A DNA stretch of 64,000 nucleotides from Nocardioides aromaticivorans (lineage in GTDB: Bacteria > Actinomycetota > Actinomycetes > Propionibacteriales > Nocardioidaceae), in the NCBI RefSeq assembly GCF_013408525.1, contig NZ_JACBZM010000001.1, forward strand, positions 4,785,001-4,849,000. Reading direction: 5' to 3'. Under the pieces are notes generated by a model that was given only the letters and a program-made list of their open reading frames with translations, ran no database searches and was not told where the DNA came from. Of the stretch, positions 19,003 to 27,139 are shown in pieces; position 1 is the first letter of the stretch; every line of letters starts with the position of its first letter. Made by a program: the position numbers and the translations under genes.

Positions 19003-20213
19003 CAGGATCCCTTCGGTTCGCGGGGAAGGCCGAGCACGCGCTCGGCGAGGATGTTCTTCTGCACCTCGTCGCTGCCGCCGTAGAGGGTGTCGGCGCGCGA
19101 GAAGAGGAAGAGCCGCTGGTGGTCGTCGAGGTCGTACGACGCCGCGCTGGTGGGCCGCGCCAGCAGGCCCTCGGCCCCGGCGACGTCCATCGCCACCTCG
19201 CCGAGGGTGCGGTGCCAGTTGGCCCACGCCAGCTTGAAGATCGATCCCGCCCCGTTGCCGGCGGCCGAGTCCTGGCCGCCCTCGACGAGGGCGAGCGAGC
19301 GCAGTGCGAAGCTGCGGATGACGGCGAGCTCGGTCTTCATCCGGGCCAGCCGGTCGCGCACGACCGGGTCGTCGATGGAGCCGTTGGCCTTCGCCCGGTC
19401 GACGACCGTCGCCAGCTCGCGCGCGAAGCCCACGGTCTGGCCGAGGGTCGAGACACCGCGCTCGAAGCCGAGCAGGCCCATCGCGACGCCCCAGCCCTGC
19501 CCGGGCTCGCCGACGACGAGGTCGCCGGCGGTGCGGGCGCCGGTGAAGAAGACCTCGTTGAACTCCGAGCCGCTGGTGAGCTGCTCGATCGGGCGGACCT
19601 CGACGCCGTCCTGGTCGAGCGGCACGAGGAGGAAGGACAGGCCGTGGTGCCGGGTCGACCCGGGCTCCGTGCGGGCGACGACGAAGCACCAGTCGGAGAG
19701 GTGCGCGAGCGAGGTCCACACCTTCTGGCCGTCGATGACCCACTCGCCGGTCGACTCGTCGCGGCGGGCGCGGGTCTGCACGTTGGCCAGGTCGGAGCCG
19801 GCGTCCGGCTCGGAGTAGCCCTGCGCCCACAGCTCGCGCACGGCGACGATCTCGGGCAGGAAGCGCTTCCTCTGCTCCTCGGTGCCGAACGCGATGAGCG
19901 TCGGGCCCAGCAGCTGCTCGCCGAGGTGGTTGACGCCGGCGGGCGCGTCGGAGCGGGCGTACTCCTCGTGGAAGATCACCTGCTGCCACAGCGACAGCCC
20001 ACGGCCGCCGTGCTCGGTCGGCCAGCCGACGGCGGTCCAGCCGTGCTCGGCGAGGTGGCGGTTCCACGCGAGGCGCTCGTCGTGCGCCTCGTGCTCGCGA
20101 CCGGGGCCGCCGAGGCCGCGCAGCGCGGCCCACTCACCCGTCAGGTGGTCGGCGAGCCACGTGCGCACCTCCTCGCGGAAGGCGCGGTCGGCTGCACTCT
20201 CGGTCAGGTCCAC
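19002..20213 (-). CDS. fadE30: Acyl-CoA dehydrogenase FadE30
   Basis: A 403-residue full-length acyl-CoA dehydrogenase: GYSEPDAGSDLANVQTRARR (FAD loop), GQKVWTSLAHLSDW, and a C-terminal YGGSDEVQKNILAERVLGLP. The usual catalytic Glu of the YEGT motif is Gly here, as in steroid-type dehydrogenases that place the base elsewhere. It dehydrogenates the propionyl side chain of HIP-CoA or 5-OH-HIP-CoA. The GTG start is 6 bases after TATGCT, so it is probably leaderless and controlled by operator 20224-20243. Confidence 0.9.
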   Translation of the reverse strand: MDLTESAADRAFREEVRTWLADHLTGEWAALRGLGGPGREHEAHDERLAWNRHLAEHGWTAVGWPTEHGGRGLSLWQQVIFHEEYARSDAPAGVNHLGEQLLGPTLIAFGTEEQRKRFLPEIVAVRELWAQGYSEPDAGSDLANVQTRARRDESTGEWVIDGQKVWTSLAHLSDWCFVVARTEPGSTRHHGLSFLLVPLDQDGVEVRPIEQLTSGSEFNEVFFTGARTAGDLVVGEPGQGWGVAMGLLGFERGVSTLGQTVGFARELATVVDRAKANGSIDDPVVRDRLARMKTELAVIRSFALRSLALVEGGQDSAAGNGAGSIFKLAWANWHRTLGEVAMDVAGAEGLLARPTSAASYDLDDHQRLFLFSRADTLYGGSDEVQKNILAERVLGLPREPKGS

Positions 20214-20223
20214 ATCGGAAGCA

Positions 20224-20243
20224 TACCAAGCAAATGCTTGGTA
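20224..20243. promoter_or_regulatory. KstR2-type operator 2
   Basis: TACCAAGCAAATGCTTGGTA is identical to the copy at 8715-8734, including the GCA before it and GGGTG after it. It lies between the divergent fadE30 and fadD3 genes and overlaps both -10 hexamers. This site should control the operons fadE30-ipdF-kstR2-fadA6 and fadD3-fadE31-fadE32-fadE33. Confidence 0.82.
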
Positions 20244-20253
20244 GGGTGTGGCC

Positions 20254-21735
20254 ATGGACACGATTCCCGCCGTCCTGCGCGCTGCAGCGGAGGAGCACGG
20301 CGACCGCCCCGCCTACGTCGACGGCGACCGCGTCGTCTCGTTCACCGGGATGCTCGAGCTCGTGCGCCGTACGGCGGCCGGCTACCGCTCCCGCGGCTTC
20401 GCCCCCGGGGAGCGCGCCGCGATCTGGGCGCCCAACAGCATCGACTGGGTCGTCGCGGCGCTGGCCGTCTCCTACGCCGGCGGCACCCTGGTCCCGCTGA
20501 ACTCGCGCTACACCGGCCACGAGGCCGCCGACATCGTCGAGCGCGCGGGCGCGACGCTGGTCGTCGTGGCCGACGGCTTCCTCGGCCGCCACCAGATCGA
20601 CGAGCTGCGCGCGGCCGCCGACCTCGCGGGCGTGCGCGACCTCGTCGACATCGCCACGCTGGCCGACCTGGCCACCGAGCCGGGCGACATCGACGAGGTG
20701 GCCGCCGCGGTGGCGCCCGACGACGTCGCCGACATCCTGTTCACGTCCGGCACGACCGGACGGCCCAAGGGCGCGATGAGCGCGCACCGGCAGACCGTCG
20801 GCGTGGCACGGACCTGGGGCGAGCTCGGTGGCGTCACCGCCGACGACCGCTACCTCGTGGTCAACCCGTTCTTCCACTCGTTCGGCTACAAGGTCGGCAT
20901 CGTCACCGGCCTGACCACCGGCGCCACGCTCTACCCGCTCGCGACCTTCGACCTCGAGCGGACGATGGAGCTGATCGAGACCGAGCGGATCAGCGTGCTC
21001 CCCGGAGCGCCGGCGATCTACCAGTCGCTGCTGACCGCGCCGGGCCGCGCCGACCGCGACCTCTCCAGCCTCCGCCTCGCCGTCACGGGTGCGGCCGTCG
21101 TACCCGTCGTGCTGATCGAGCGGATGCGTGAGGAGCTGGGGATCGACCAGGTCGTCACCGCGTTCGGGATGACCGAGGCCGTCGTGGTCACGATGGCGCG
21201 CGAGGGCGACGACGCCGAGCTGGTCGCGACCACCTGCGGGCGGGCCATCCCCCGCATGGAGACCCGCATCGACGCGGAGGCGCCCGGCGAGTCGGGCGAG
21301 CTGCTGGTGCGCGGCGACTTCGTCATGCTCGGCTACCTCGACGACCCCGCCGCCACGGCCGAGGCGATCGACGCCGACGGCTGGCTGCACACCGGCGACG
21401 TCGGCGTCCTCGACGAGGCCGGCAACCTGCGCATCACCGACCGCCTCAAGGACATGTACATCTCCGGCGGGTTCAACGTCTATCCCGCCGAGGTCGAGCA
21501 GGCCCTGATGCGGATGGACGGCGTCGACGACGTCGCCGTGGTCGGCGTCCCCGACGAGCGGATGGGCGAGGTCGGCAAGGCGTACGTCGTCGGCCGGGCC
21601 TCCGGCGAGGACGTGATCGCCTTCGCGAAGGAGCGGCTCGCGAACTTCAAGGTGCCGCGCTTCGTCGAGACGGTCGACGCGCTGCCGCGGAACCTGTCCG
21701 GCAAGGTGCTCAAGACCGAGTTGAGGAAGAACTGA
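20254..21735 (+). CDS. fadD3: HIP-CoA ligase FadD3
   Basis: A 493-residue acyl-CoA synthetase. It has the P-loop FTSGTTGRPKGA (about 168-179), TAFGMTE (about 305), GWLHTGDVGVLDE, DMYISGGFNVYPAEVE, and the C-terminal lysine in SGKVLKTEL. FadD3 activates the 3-carbon side chain of the bicyclic remnant HIP with CoA, the committed entry to ring C/D degradation. I prefer ATG 20254 over GTG 20248 because TAGGGT then ends 6 bases upstream, as at echA20. The stop overlaps the next ATG by one base. Confidence 0.92.
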   Translation: MDTIPAVLRAAAEEHGDRPAYVDGDRVVSFTGMLELVRRTAAGYRSRGFAPGERAAIWAPNSIDWVVAALAVSYAGGTLVPLNSRYTGHEAADIVERAGATLVVVADGFLGRHQIDELRAAADLAGVRDLVDIATLADLATEPGDIDEVAAAVAPDDVADILFTSGTTGRPKGAMSAHRQTVGVARTWGELGGVTADDRYLVVNPFFHSFGYKVGIVTGLTTGATLYPLATFDLERTMELIETERISVLPGAPAIYQSLLTAPGRADRDLSSLRLAVTGAAVVPVVLIERMREELGIDQVVTAFGMTEAVVVTMAREGDDAELVATTCGRAIPRMETRIDAEAPGESGELLVRGDFVMLGYLDDPAATAEAIDADGWLHTGDVGVLDEAGNLRITDRLKDMYISGGFNVYPAEVEQALMRMDGVDDVAVVGVPDERMGEVGKAYVVGRASGEDVIAFAKERLANFKVPRFVETVDALPRNLSGKVLKTELRKN

Positions 21736-22883
21736 TGGACCTGGACCTGTCCCCCTCCGAGCTGGCCTTCCAGGCCGAGGCGCGCGCCTGGCTGGCGGAG
21801 AACGTGCCGGCCGAGCCCCTGCCGTCGCTCGACACCCCCGAGGGCTTCGAGCTGCACCGCCAGTGGGAGGCCAAGCTGTCGGCTGCTCGCTGGCCGGTCG
21901 TCTCGTGGCCGGAGGAGTACCACGGCCGCGGCGCGTCGCTGGTCGAGTGGATCATCTTCGAGGAGGAGTACTACCGCGCCGGCGCACCGCTCCGGGTCGG
22001 CCAGAACGGCATCTTCCTGCTCTCCCCCATCCTCTTCGAGCACGGCACGAAGGAGCAGCAGGACCGCTTCCTCCCGTCGATGGCGACCGGCGAGAAGGTC
22101 TGGGCCCAGTGCTGGAGCGAGCCCGAGGCCGGCTCCGACCTGGCCTCGTTGAAGTCGACCGCCCGTCGTGACGACGAGCGCGGTGGCTGGGTGCTCAACG
22201 GCCAGAAGATCTGGTGCTCGCGCGCCGCGCTCGCCCACTGGGGCTTCGGGCTGTTCCGCAGCGACCCGGAGGCGCAGAAGCACGCCGGGTTGACCTACTT
22301 CCTCTTCCCGCTCGACGCCGAGGGCGTGACGGTGCGCCCCATCGCGCAGCTCGACGGCGAGGCCGGCTTCGCGGAGGTCTTCTTCGACGACGTGTTCGTG
22401 CCCGACGCCGACGTGCTCGGCGCGCCCGGCGACGGATGGCGGGTCGCGATGAGCACCGCCGGCAACGAGCGTGGCCTGTCGCTGCGCTCCCCCGGCCGGT
22501 TCACCGCCGCCGCCGACCGCCTGCTCGCCCTGTACGCCGACCGGCCGGACCCGCGCGTCGCGGACCGGGTCGTCGACGCCTGGATCGGCGCCGAGGCCTA
22601 CCGCCTCTACACCTGGGGCACCGTGTCGAGGCTCAAGGACGGTGGCGACATCGGCGCCGCCGGCTCGGTCAACAAGGTCTGGTGGAGCGAGCTCGACGTG
22701 GCGCTCCACGAGACGGCCCTCGACCTGCTCGGCGCCGACGCCGAGCTCGAGTCGACCTGGCTCGACGGCTACACCTTCTCGCTCTCCGGCCCGATCTACG
22801 CCGGCACCAACGAGATCCAGCGCAACATCGTGGCCGAGCGCATCCTCGGCCTCCCCCGCGAGCCGAAGGGAGCCCAGAAGTGA
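21735..22883 (+). CDS. fadE31: Acyl-CoA dehydrogenase FadE31
   Basis: A 382-residue acyl-CoA dehydrogenase with CWSEPEAGSDLASLKSTARR, GQKIWCSRAALAHWGFG, and the C-terminal YAGTNEIQRNIVAERILGLP. The YEGT glutamate is Ala, as in subunits of the steroid heterotetrameric dehydrogenases. In mycobacteria FadE31 pairs with FadE32 or FadE33 as alpha2beta2 to oxidise CoA esters after ring opening. It is coupled to fadD3 (TGATG) and to fadE32 (GTGA). Confidence 0.9.
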   Translation: MDLDLSPSELAFQAEARAWLAENVPAEPLPSLDTPEGFELHRQWEAKLSAARWPVVSWPEEYHGRGASLVEWIIFEEEYYRAGAPLRVGQNGIFLLSPILFEHGTKEQQDRFLPSMATGEKVWAQCWSEPEAGSDLASLKSTARRDDERGGWVLNGQKIWCSRAALAHWGFGLFRSDPEAQKHAGLTYFLFPLDAEGVTVRPIAQLDGEAGFAEVFFDDVFVPDADVLGAPGDGWRVAMSTAGNERGLSLRSPGRFTAAADRLLALYADRPDPRVADRVVDAWIGAEAYRLYTWGTVSRLKDGGDIGAAGSVNKVWWSELDVALHETALDLLGADAELESTWLDGYTFSLSGPIYAGTNEIQRNIVAERILGLPREPKGAQK

Positions 22884-23785
22884 GGTTCGAGCTCACCACC
22901 GACCAGCGGGACTTCGCGGCATCGCTGGAGTCCCTGCTCTCCGCGGCCGACACCGTCGCGGCGGCCCGCGCCTGGGCGGCCGGCGACCACGACCCCGGGC
23001 TCAAGCTGTGGCAGCGCCTGGCCGAGCAGGGCGTGACCGAGCTCGCCACCGAGGCCACCCCGGTCGAGGTCGTCGTCGCCTTCGAGGCGCTCGGACGGCA
23101 CGCCGTGCCCGGGCCGTGGGTCGAGTCGGCGGCGTACCTGCCGGTGGCGCTGGGCCGCGAGGTCGAGGGCATCGGCACCGTGGGCGCGCCGCGGGCCCTC
23201 GACGCCGACGTCGCCGACGAGCTGTACGCCGTCGTGGACGGTGCGCTGCACACGGCGACCGCCGGAGCGGCGCACGTCTCGGTCGACCGCGCGCGGCACC
23301 TGTTCGACGTCACGGTGGGCGACCCCGTCGAGCACGGCGACCTCGCCGCGGCGTACGACCTGGCCGCCCTGGCCACCGCCGCCCAGCTCCTGGGCGCCGG
23401 CGAGCGGGTGCTGGCCGACGCGGTCACCTACGTGAAGCAGCGCAGGCAGTTCGGCCGCGAGATCGGCTCCTACCAGGCGATCAAGCACAAGCTCGCCGAC
23501 GTGCGGATCGCCCTCGACTTCGCGCGCCCGCTGGTCTTCGGTGCCGCCCTGGTGCCGACGGGCTCGATCACCGAGAGGGAGCGCGCGGTGTCGGCGGCCA
23601 AGGTCGCCTGTGCGGACGCGGCGTACCTCGCCTCCCGCACGGGCCTGCAGGTGCACGGCGCGATCGGCTACACCCAGGAGTTCGACCTGAGCGTGTGGAT
23701 CACGAAGATCCGCGCGCTCGTCACCGCGTGGGGCACCCCGGCCGAGCACCGAGCCCGGATCCTCGACTCGCTGGTGGGTGCCTGA
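22880..23785 (+). CDS. fadE32: Acyl-CoA dehydrogenase subunit FadE32
   Basis: A 301-residue, shortened acyl-CoA dehydrogenase. The N-terminal helical domain is brief and the middle beta domain reduced. The C-terminal four-helix core is clear (VKQRRQFGREIGSYQAIKHKLADV, LQVHGAIGYTQEFDL). Such short subunits work with a full-length partner, here probably FadE31. The GTG start overlaps the fadE31 stop. Confidence 0.88.
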   Translation: MRFELTTDQRDFAASLESLLSAADTVAAARAWAAGDHDPGLKLWQRLAEQGVTELATEATPVEVVVAFEALGRHAVPGPWVESAAYLPVALGREVEGIGTVGAPRALDADVADELYAVVDGALHTATAGAAHVSVDRARHLFDVTVGDPVEHGDLAAAYDLAALATAAQLLGAGERVLADAVTYVKQRRQFGREIGSYQAIKHKLADVRIALDFARPLVFGAALVPTGSITERERAVSAAKVACADAAYLASRTGLQVHGAIGYTQEFDLSVWITKIRALVTAWGTPAEHRARILDSLVGA

Positions 23786-24768
23786 TGGACTTCGCACTCA
23801 GCGAGGAGCAGGCCGAGCTCGCGGCCACCGTGCGCAGCCTGCTCGAGAAGCGGGCCGACTCCGCCTCCGTCCGCGCCGCCTCCACGTCGGAGTCCGGTCA
23901 CGACGAAGCGCTGTGGGCGACGCTGTGCGAGCAGATCGGGGTCGCGGCGCTCGCCGTCCCCGAGGAGTACGACGGCGTGGGGGCCAGCTTCTTCGAGACG
24001 GCCGTGGTCCTGGAGGAGCTCGGCCGCTCGCTCGCCCCGTCCCCGCTGCTCGCGACGACGATCGCGACCGAGGCCCTCCTGGCCGGCGGCACCGAGGACG
24101 CGAAGCAGCGCCTGCTCCCCCGCATCGCCGCCGGTGAGATCGCGACGCTCGTCACCGGCGCGGCGCCGGTGCTCGACGGCGACCGCGCCTCGATCGTGCT
24201 CGCGGTGATCGGCGACGAGCTCGTCGAGCTCGAGGGCGCGGTCCCGACCTGGACCGAGTCGATGGACCAGAGCATCCGCCTCGCGCGGCTGGACCTGACC
24301 GGTGCGAGCACCGTCCGGCTCGGCGACGGCACCAGCGCAGGGGCGCGGGCCGAGCTGGTCGCGGGCGCGTCAGTCGCGGCGCTCGCGGTCGGGCTCGCCG
24401 ACCGGGCACTGCGGATGACGGTCGACTACAGCAAGGAGCGGGTCCAGTTCGGGCGCGCGATCGGCTCCTTCCAGGCGCTCAAGCACCGGATGGCCGAGGT
24501 GTTCGCCCGGACCGAGATGGCGCGCTCGGCGAGCTGGGCCGCGTCGTACGCACTGGCGGAGGGCGCCGACGACGCCGACTTCCTGACCCGGGCGGCGGCG
24601 TCGTACGCGATCGAGACGGCTCAGCTCGCGGCCAGCGAGTGCGTGCAGCTGCACGGCGGCATCGCGATCACCTGGGAGCACGACGCCCACCTGGTGTTCA
24701 AGCGCGCCCACGCCCTGGGGCAATTGTCCGGCGCACCGCACCGACACCGGGCAGCCGTGGCGCTCTGA
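23785..24768 (+). CDS. fadE33: Acyl-CoA dehydrogenase subunit FadE33
   Basis: A 327-residue short-type acyl-CoA dehydrogenase with MDFALSEEQAELAATVRSLLEKR at its start, VPEEYDGVGASFFE, YSKERVQFGRAIGSFQALKHRMAEV and VQLHGGIAITWEHDAHL. By order it is FadE33, a second possible partner for FadE31. The ATG overlaps the fadE32 stop by one base. Its last 71 bases overlap the frame of the headless TetR fragment on the other strand. Confidence 0.88.
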   Translation: MDFALSEEQAELAATVRSLLEKRADSASVRAASTSESGHDEALWATLCEQIGVAALAVPEEYDGVGASFFETAVVLEELGRSLAPSPLLATTIATEALLAGGTEDAKQRLLPRIAAGEIATLVTGAAPVLDGDRASIVLAVIGDELVELEGAVPTWTESMDQSIRLARLDLTGASTVRLGDGTSAGARAELVAGASVAALAVGLADRALRMTVDYSKERVQFGRAIGSFQALKHRMAEVFARTEMARSASWAASYALAEGADDADFLTRAAASYAIETAQLAASECVQLHGGIAITWEHDAHLVFKRAHALGQLSGAPHRHRAAVAL

Positions 24769-25204
24769 GCGGGAGCCGACGGCCGCGGCGCCGGGCCGGC
24801 TCCGGGTCCTCGACCTCGGGCCGGACGACGTGGTCGAACGCGTCCTCGCCCTGCAACGCCGCCGCGATCGACGGCGCCGCCATCCGCACGACCTCGTCCA
24901 CGGGGGCGGAGGCGAGCGGCTCGATCTTGAGCACGTAGCGGGTCATGGCGAGCCCGATCAGCTGCGACGCGACGAGCTCCGCCTTCATCGCCGACATGGC
25001 CCGGCGCTCCAGCACCGGCTGGAAGCGCGGGTTCAGCACCGCCTTGTTGATCCATCCGTAGAGGCGCGGCGCGCCCGGACCCATCCGCGTGGACTGGCGC
25101 ACCATCTGCAGCATCCGCTGGCGGGTGCGCGGGTGCTCGCAGAGCAGCAGGAAGCGCCGCAGCAGGCGGATCGCGAAGTCTTCGGTGGGGTCGAGGCTGT
25201 GCAT
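24698..25204 (-). pseudogene. Headless TetR-type regulator fragment
   Basis: From ATG 25204 the frame encodes a 168-residue protein. Residues 1-110 (MHSLDPTEDFAIRLLRRFLL...ELVASQLIGLAMTRYVLKIEPLASAPVDEVV) look like the C-terminal ligand-binding domain of a TetR-family regulator. No helix-turn-helix is found in any frame just upstream. Its last 20 or so residues run into fadE33 on the opposite strand and look like read-through. It may be a decayed regulator or a free ligand-binding domain. A GAGGGG sequence before the ATG leaves expression possible. Confidence 0.5.
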
Positions 25205-25292
25205 GGCCCCTCGATGGTGCCGCACAGGCCATCCCGATGGTCAGCCCGAGGCCCCGCGCCGGACGGTGGTCTACGCCACAGCGCACCGGGTT

Positions 25293-25308
25293 TGACTGTC
25301 AGTTGACA
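25293..25308 (+). promoter_or_regulatory. TGACTG...TGACA element before XRE-TPR gene
   Basis: TGACTGTCAGTTGACA lies 45 bases before the ATG of the XRE-TPR regulator. A near-copy, TGACTGCCTGTGACA, lies in front of the convergent secreted-peptide gene, so it may be the regulator's binding site. TTGACA here could also serve as a -35, although the only good -10 (TACTCT, 25340-25345) is 31 bases away, too far for that role. Confidence 0.4.
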
Positions 25309-25353
25309 CGTTTCGGTTCCGATTTTGACTCGGCGCACGTACTCTCGCACACC

Positions 25354-26718
25354 ATGGGTCAGATCGATACGAGCACGGCCGACCTCGCGTCGGTGGACGT
25401 CCACGCGCTGGGCGCACGCATCCGGGCGCTTCGCAGCCAGCGTGGCCTGACGCAGGGCGAGCTCGCCGGGAAGAGCCTCTCGACCGGCTACGTCTCCCGC
25501 ATCGAGAGCGGTGGCCGACGCCCCACGATGAAGGTGCTGATCGAGCTCGCCGGTCGGCTCGGCACCACCACGGACCAGCTCCTCCACGGCATCGAGAGCT
25601 CGGCCTACGACGAGATCCGCCTCGGCCTCGACTACGCCGAGATCGCCCTCGAGAGCGGCGACGCAGGCGAAGCCGAGTCACACGCCCGGCAAGCCCTCGC
25701 CGCCGCCGAGGCGAGCCACCTCGCGTCCTTCGTCGAGCGCGGCGCCTACCTCCTCGGACGCGCCCTGGAGGCCCGCGGCGCCTACGACGAGGCCATCACC
25801 CGCTTCGAGCAGGTCGTCGCCACCAGCACCGGACTGCCCCGGCTCGAGGCCGGCATCGCGCTCAGCCGCTGCCTGCGTGACTCGGGCGACCTCAGCCTCG
25901 CGATCGAGGCCGGCGAGCAGGTGGAGGCGGCGTTCTCGGACACCCCGCTGGCCACCACCGACGAGGCGGTTCAGCTGTCGGTCACCATCGCGTCCGCCTA
26001 CGCCGAGCGCGGCGACCTGTCCCGTGCCACCCGCCGCTGCACCGCCGCGATCGCGACGGCGGAGGCGCTGTCGTCGCCACGGGCCCGCGCCGCGGCGTAC
26101 TGGAACGCCAGCGTGGTCGAGTCCACCAAGGGTCGCACCACCGCCGCCGCTCCCCTGGCGGCCCGCGCCCTCGCCCTGCTGAGCGAGGGCCGCGACGAGC
26201 GCAACCTGGCGCGCCTGCGCCTCCAGGTCGGCCGGCTGCTGCTGCAGGCCGACCCGCCGGAGGTGACGACCGCGATCGACCACGCCACCCGCGCGCGCGA
26301 GGACCTCGTGCACACCAGCGCGAGCGCCGTCGACCTGGCGTTCTGCGACGTGACGCTCGCCCAGGCACACCTCCTGACCGGCGACCACGTGTCGGCACGC
26401 GAGCTCGCCGAGCGCTGCCTCGAGACCGCGCCGGCCGAGGCGCCACTCCCGCGCGTCGAGGCGACGATCGTGCTCGGCCAGGTCGCGGCGAGCCAAGGGG
26501 ACGTCGACGCTGCGCGCTCGAGCTACCAGTCGGCCGCGCAGCTGTTGTCGGCCGTCGGCGCGGACCGCTCCGCCGCCCAGGTCTGGTACGAGCTCGCGGA
26601 GCTCCTCGAGGAGGTCCACGACTACGACGGCGCCCGGACCGCGTTCAGGAGCGCCGCAGCGGCCACCGGTCTGGCTGCTCGCCGTCAGCGCGTCACGACG
26701 GCGGTGCTCAGCCGCTGA
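25354..26718 (+). CDS. XRE-family regulator with TPR sensor domain
   Basis: A 454-residue regulator. Residues 18-78 are an XRE helix-turn-helix (LGARIRALRSQRGLTQGELA...YVSRIESGGRRPTMKVL). The remaining 375 residues are tandem alpha-helical TPR-like repeats of 34-40 residues (for example AEIALESGDAGEAESHARQAL, GRALEARGAYDEAITRFEQV, LGQVAASQGDVDAARSSYQSA). This is the architecture of RRNPP-type peptide receptors (PlcR, NprR, Rgg), although many actinobacterial members have no assigned ligand. The convergent neighbour, 9 bases away, encodes a 41-residue exported peptide. TACTCT ends 8 bases before the ATG and there is no Shine-Dalgarno. Confidence 0.88.
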   Translation: MGQIDTSTADLASVDVHALGARIRALRSQRGLTQGELAGKSLSTGYVSRIESGGRRPTMKVLIELAGRLGTTTDQLLHGIESSAYDEIRLGLDYAEIALESGDAGEAESHARQALAAAEASHLASFVERGAYLLGRALEARGAYDEAITRFEQVVATSTGLPRLEAGIALSRCLRDSGDLSLAIEAGEQVEAAFSDTPLATTDEAVQLSVTIASAYAERGDLSRATRRCTAAIATAEALSSPRARAAAYWNASVVESTKGRTTAAAPLAARALALLSEGRDERNLARLRLQVGRLLLQADPPEVTTAIDHATRAREDLVHTSASAVDLAFCDVTLAQAHLLTGDHVSARELAERCLETAPAEAPLPRVEATIVLGQVAASQGDVDAARSSYQSAAQLLSAVGADRSAAQVWYELAELLEEVHDYDGARTAFRSAAAATGLAARRQRVTTAVLSR

Positions 26719-26727
26719 CGCAGGCGG

Positions 26728-26853
26728 TCAGCAGCACCAGACGTTCTTCGCTGACACGGCGCTCTGCCCACCGGCGTGGGCGGGAGCGGCTGCTCCGACG
26801 AGCCCGAGGGTGGCGACGGCGAACCCGGCGAGAACGAGCTTGAACTTCCGCAT
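26728..26853 (-). CDS. Secreted peptide precursor (putative signal peptide pheromone)
   Basis: A 41-codon gene. The product has a textbook Sec signal: basic MRKFK, a hydrophobic core LVLAGFAVATLGLVGAAA, and an AHA cleavage site. This leaves about 14 residues, GGQSAVSAKNVWCC, ending in Trp-Cys-Cys. CGGAGG lies 5 bases before the ATG. The stop lies 9 bases from the stop of the XRE-TPR gene on the other strand. Small size, export signal and adjacency to a TPR regulator resemble pheromone precursors such as PapR. The peptide could also be a bacteriocin-like or adhesive peptide. The function is inference. Confidence 0.7.
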   Translation of the reverse strand: MRKFKLVLAGFAVATLGLVGAAAPAHAGGQSAVSAKNVWCC

Positions 26854-26912
26854 GACGACCTCCGAGGTAGCGGCGGACGGCTTGGGGCGAGCCGTCTCAC
26901 TCGGCAAGATCA

Positions 26913-26927
26913 TGTCACAGGCAGTCA
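26913..26927 (-). promoter_or_regulatory. TGACTG...TGACA element before secreted-peptide gene
   Basis: On the minus strand TGACTGCCTGTGACA, preceded by TG, forms a TGTGAC direct repeat with 10-bp period. It lies 60 bases before the peptide-gene ATG. TTGCAA and CATGAT hexamers 16 bases apart flank it (26935-26930 and 26913-26908) and could be the promoter. The element closely resembles the one before the regulator gene. Confidence 0.4.
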
Positions 26928-27074
26928 CATTTGCAAGGCAAACGCGTGTACGCTGCAGGCACCTCGATGGCAGCAGCTCCACGAGCCCTGGCGCGTGACC
27001 CAATCCCCCAGAGGTCATGGGTCAGGGAGGCCGCAGCCGTCGAGGCCCGGGCAACTTCCGGGGCCCGGAGCACA

Positions 27075-27112
27075 GATGGCCCTCCCGCAGTCGGCGCTGC
27101 TGGAGGGCCATC
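27075..27112 (-). terminator. Strong hairpin, likely terminator of the hsa operon
   Basis: Arms GATGGCCCTCC and GGAGGGCCATC (11 bp, perfect) enclose an inner GCAG/CTGC stem. It lies 28 bases after the hsaB stop. No long T-tract follows, as is common in high-GC actinobacteria. The segment from 26854 to 27139 has no other gene that I can support. Confidence 0.65.
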
Positions 27113-27139
27113 GGCATGTCACGGGCCGGAGAGGTCCGC

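Noticed and set aside
25303..25345. Sigma-70 promoter TTGACA with TACTCT before the XRE-TPR gene
   Set aside because: The hexamers are 31 bases apart, too far for one promoter. TACTCT alone near the ATG fits a leaderless -10 better.
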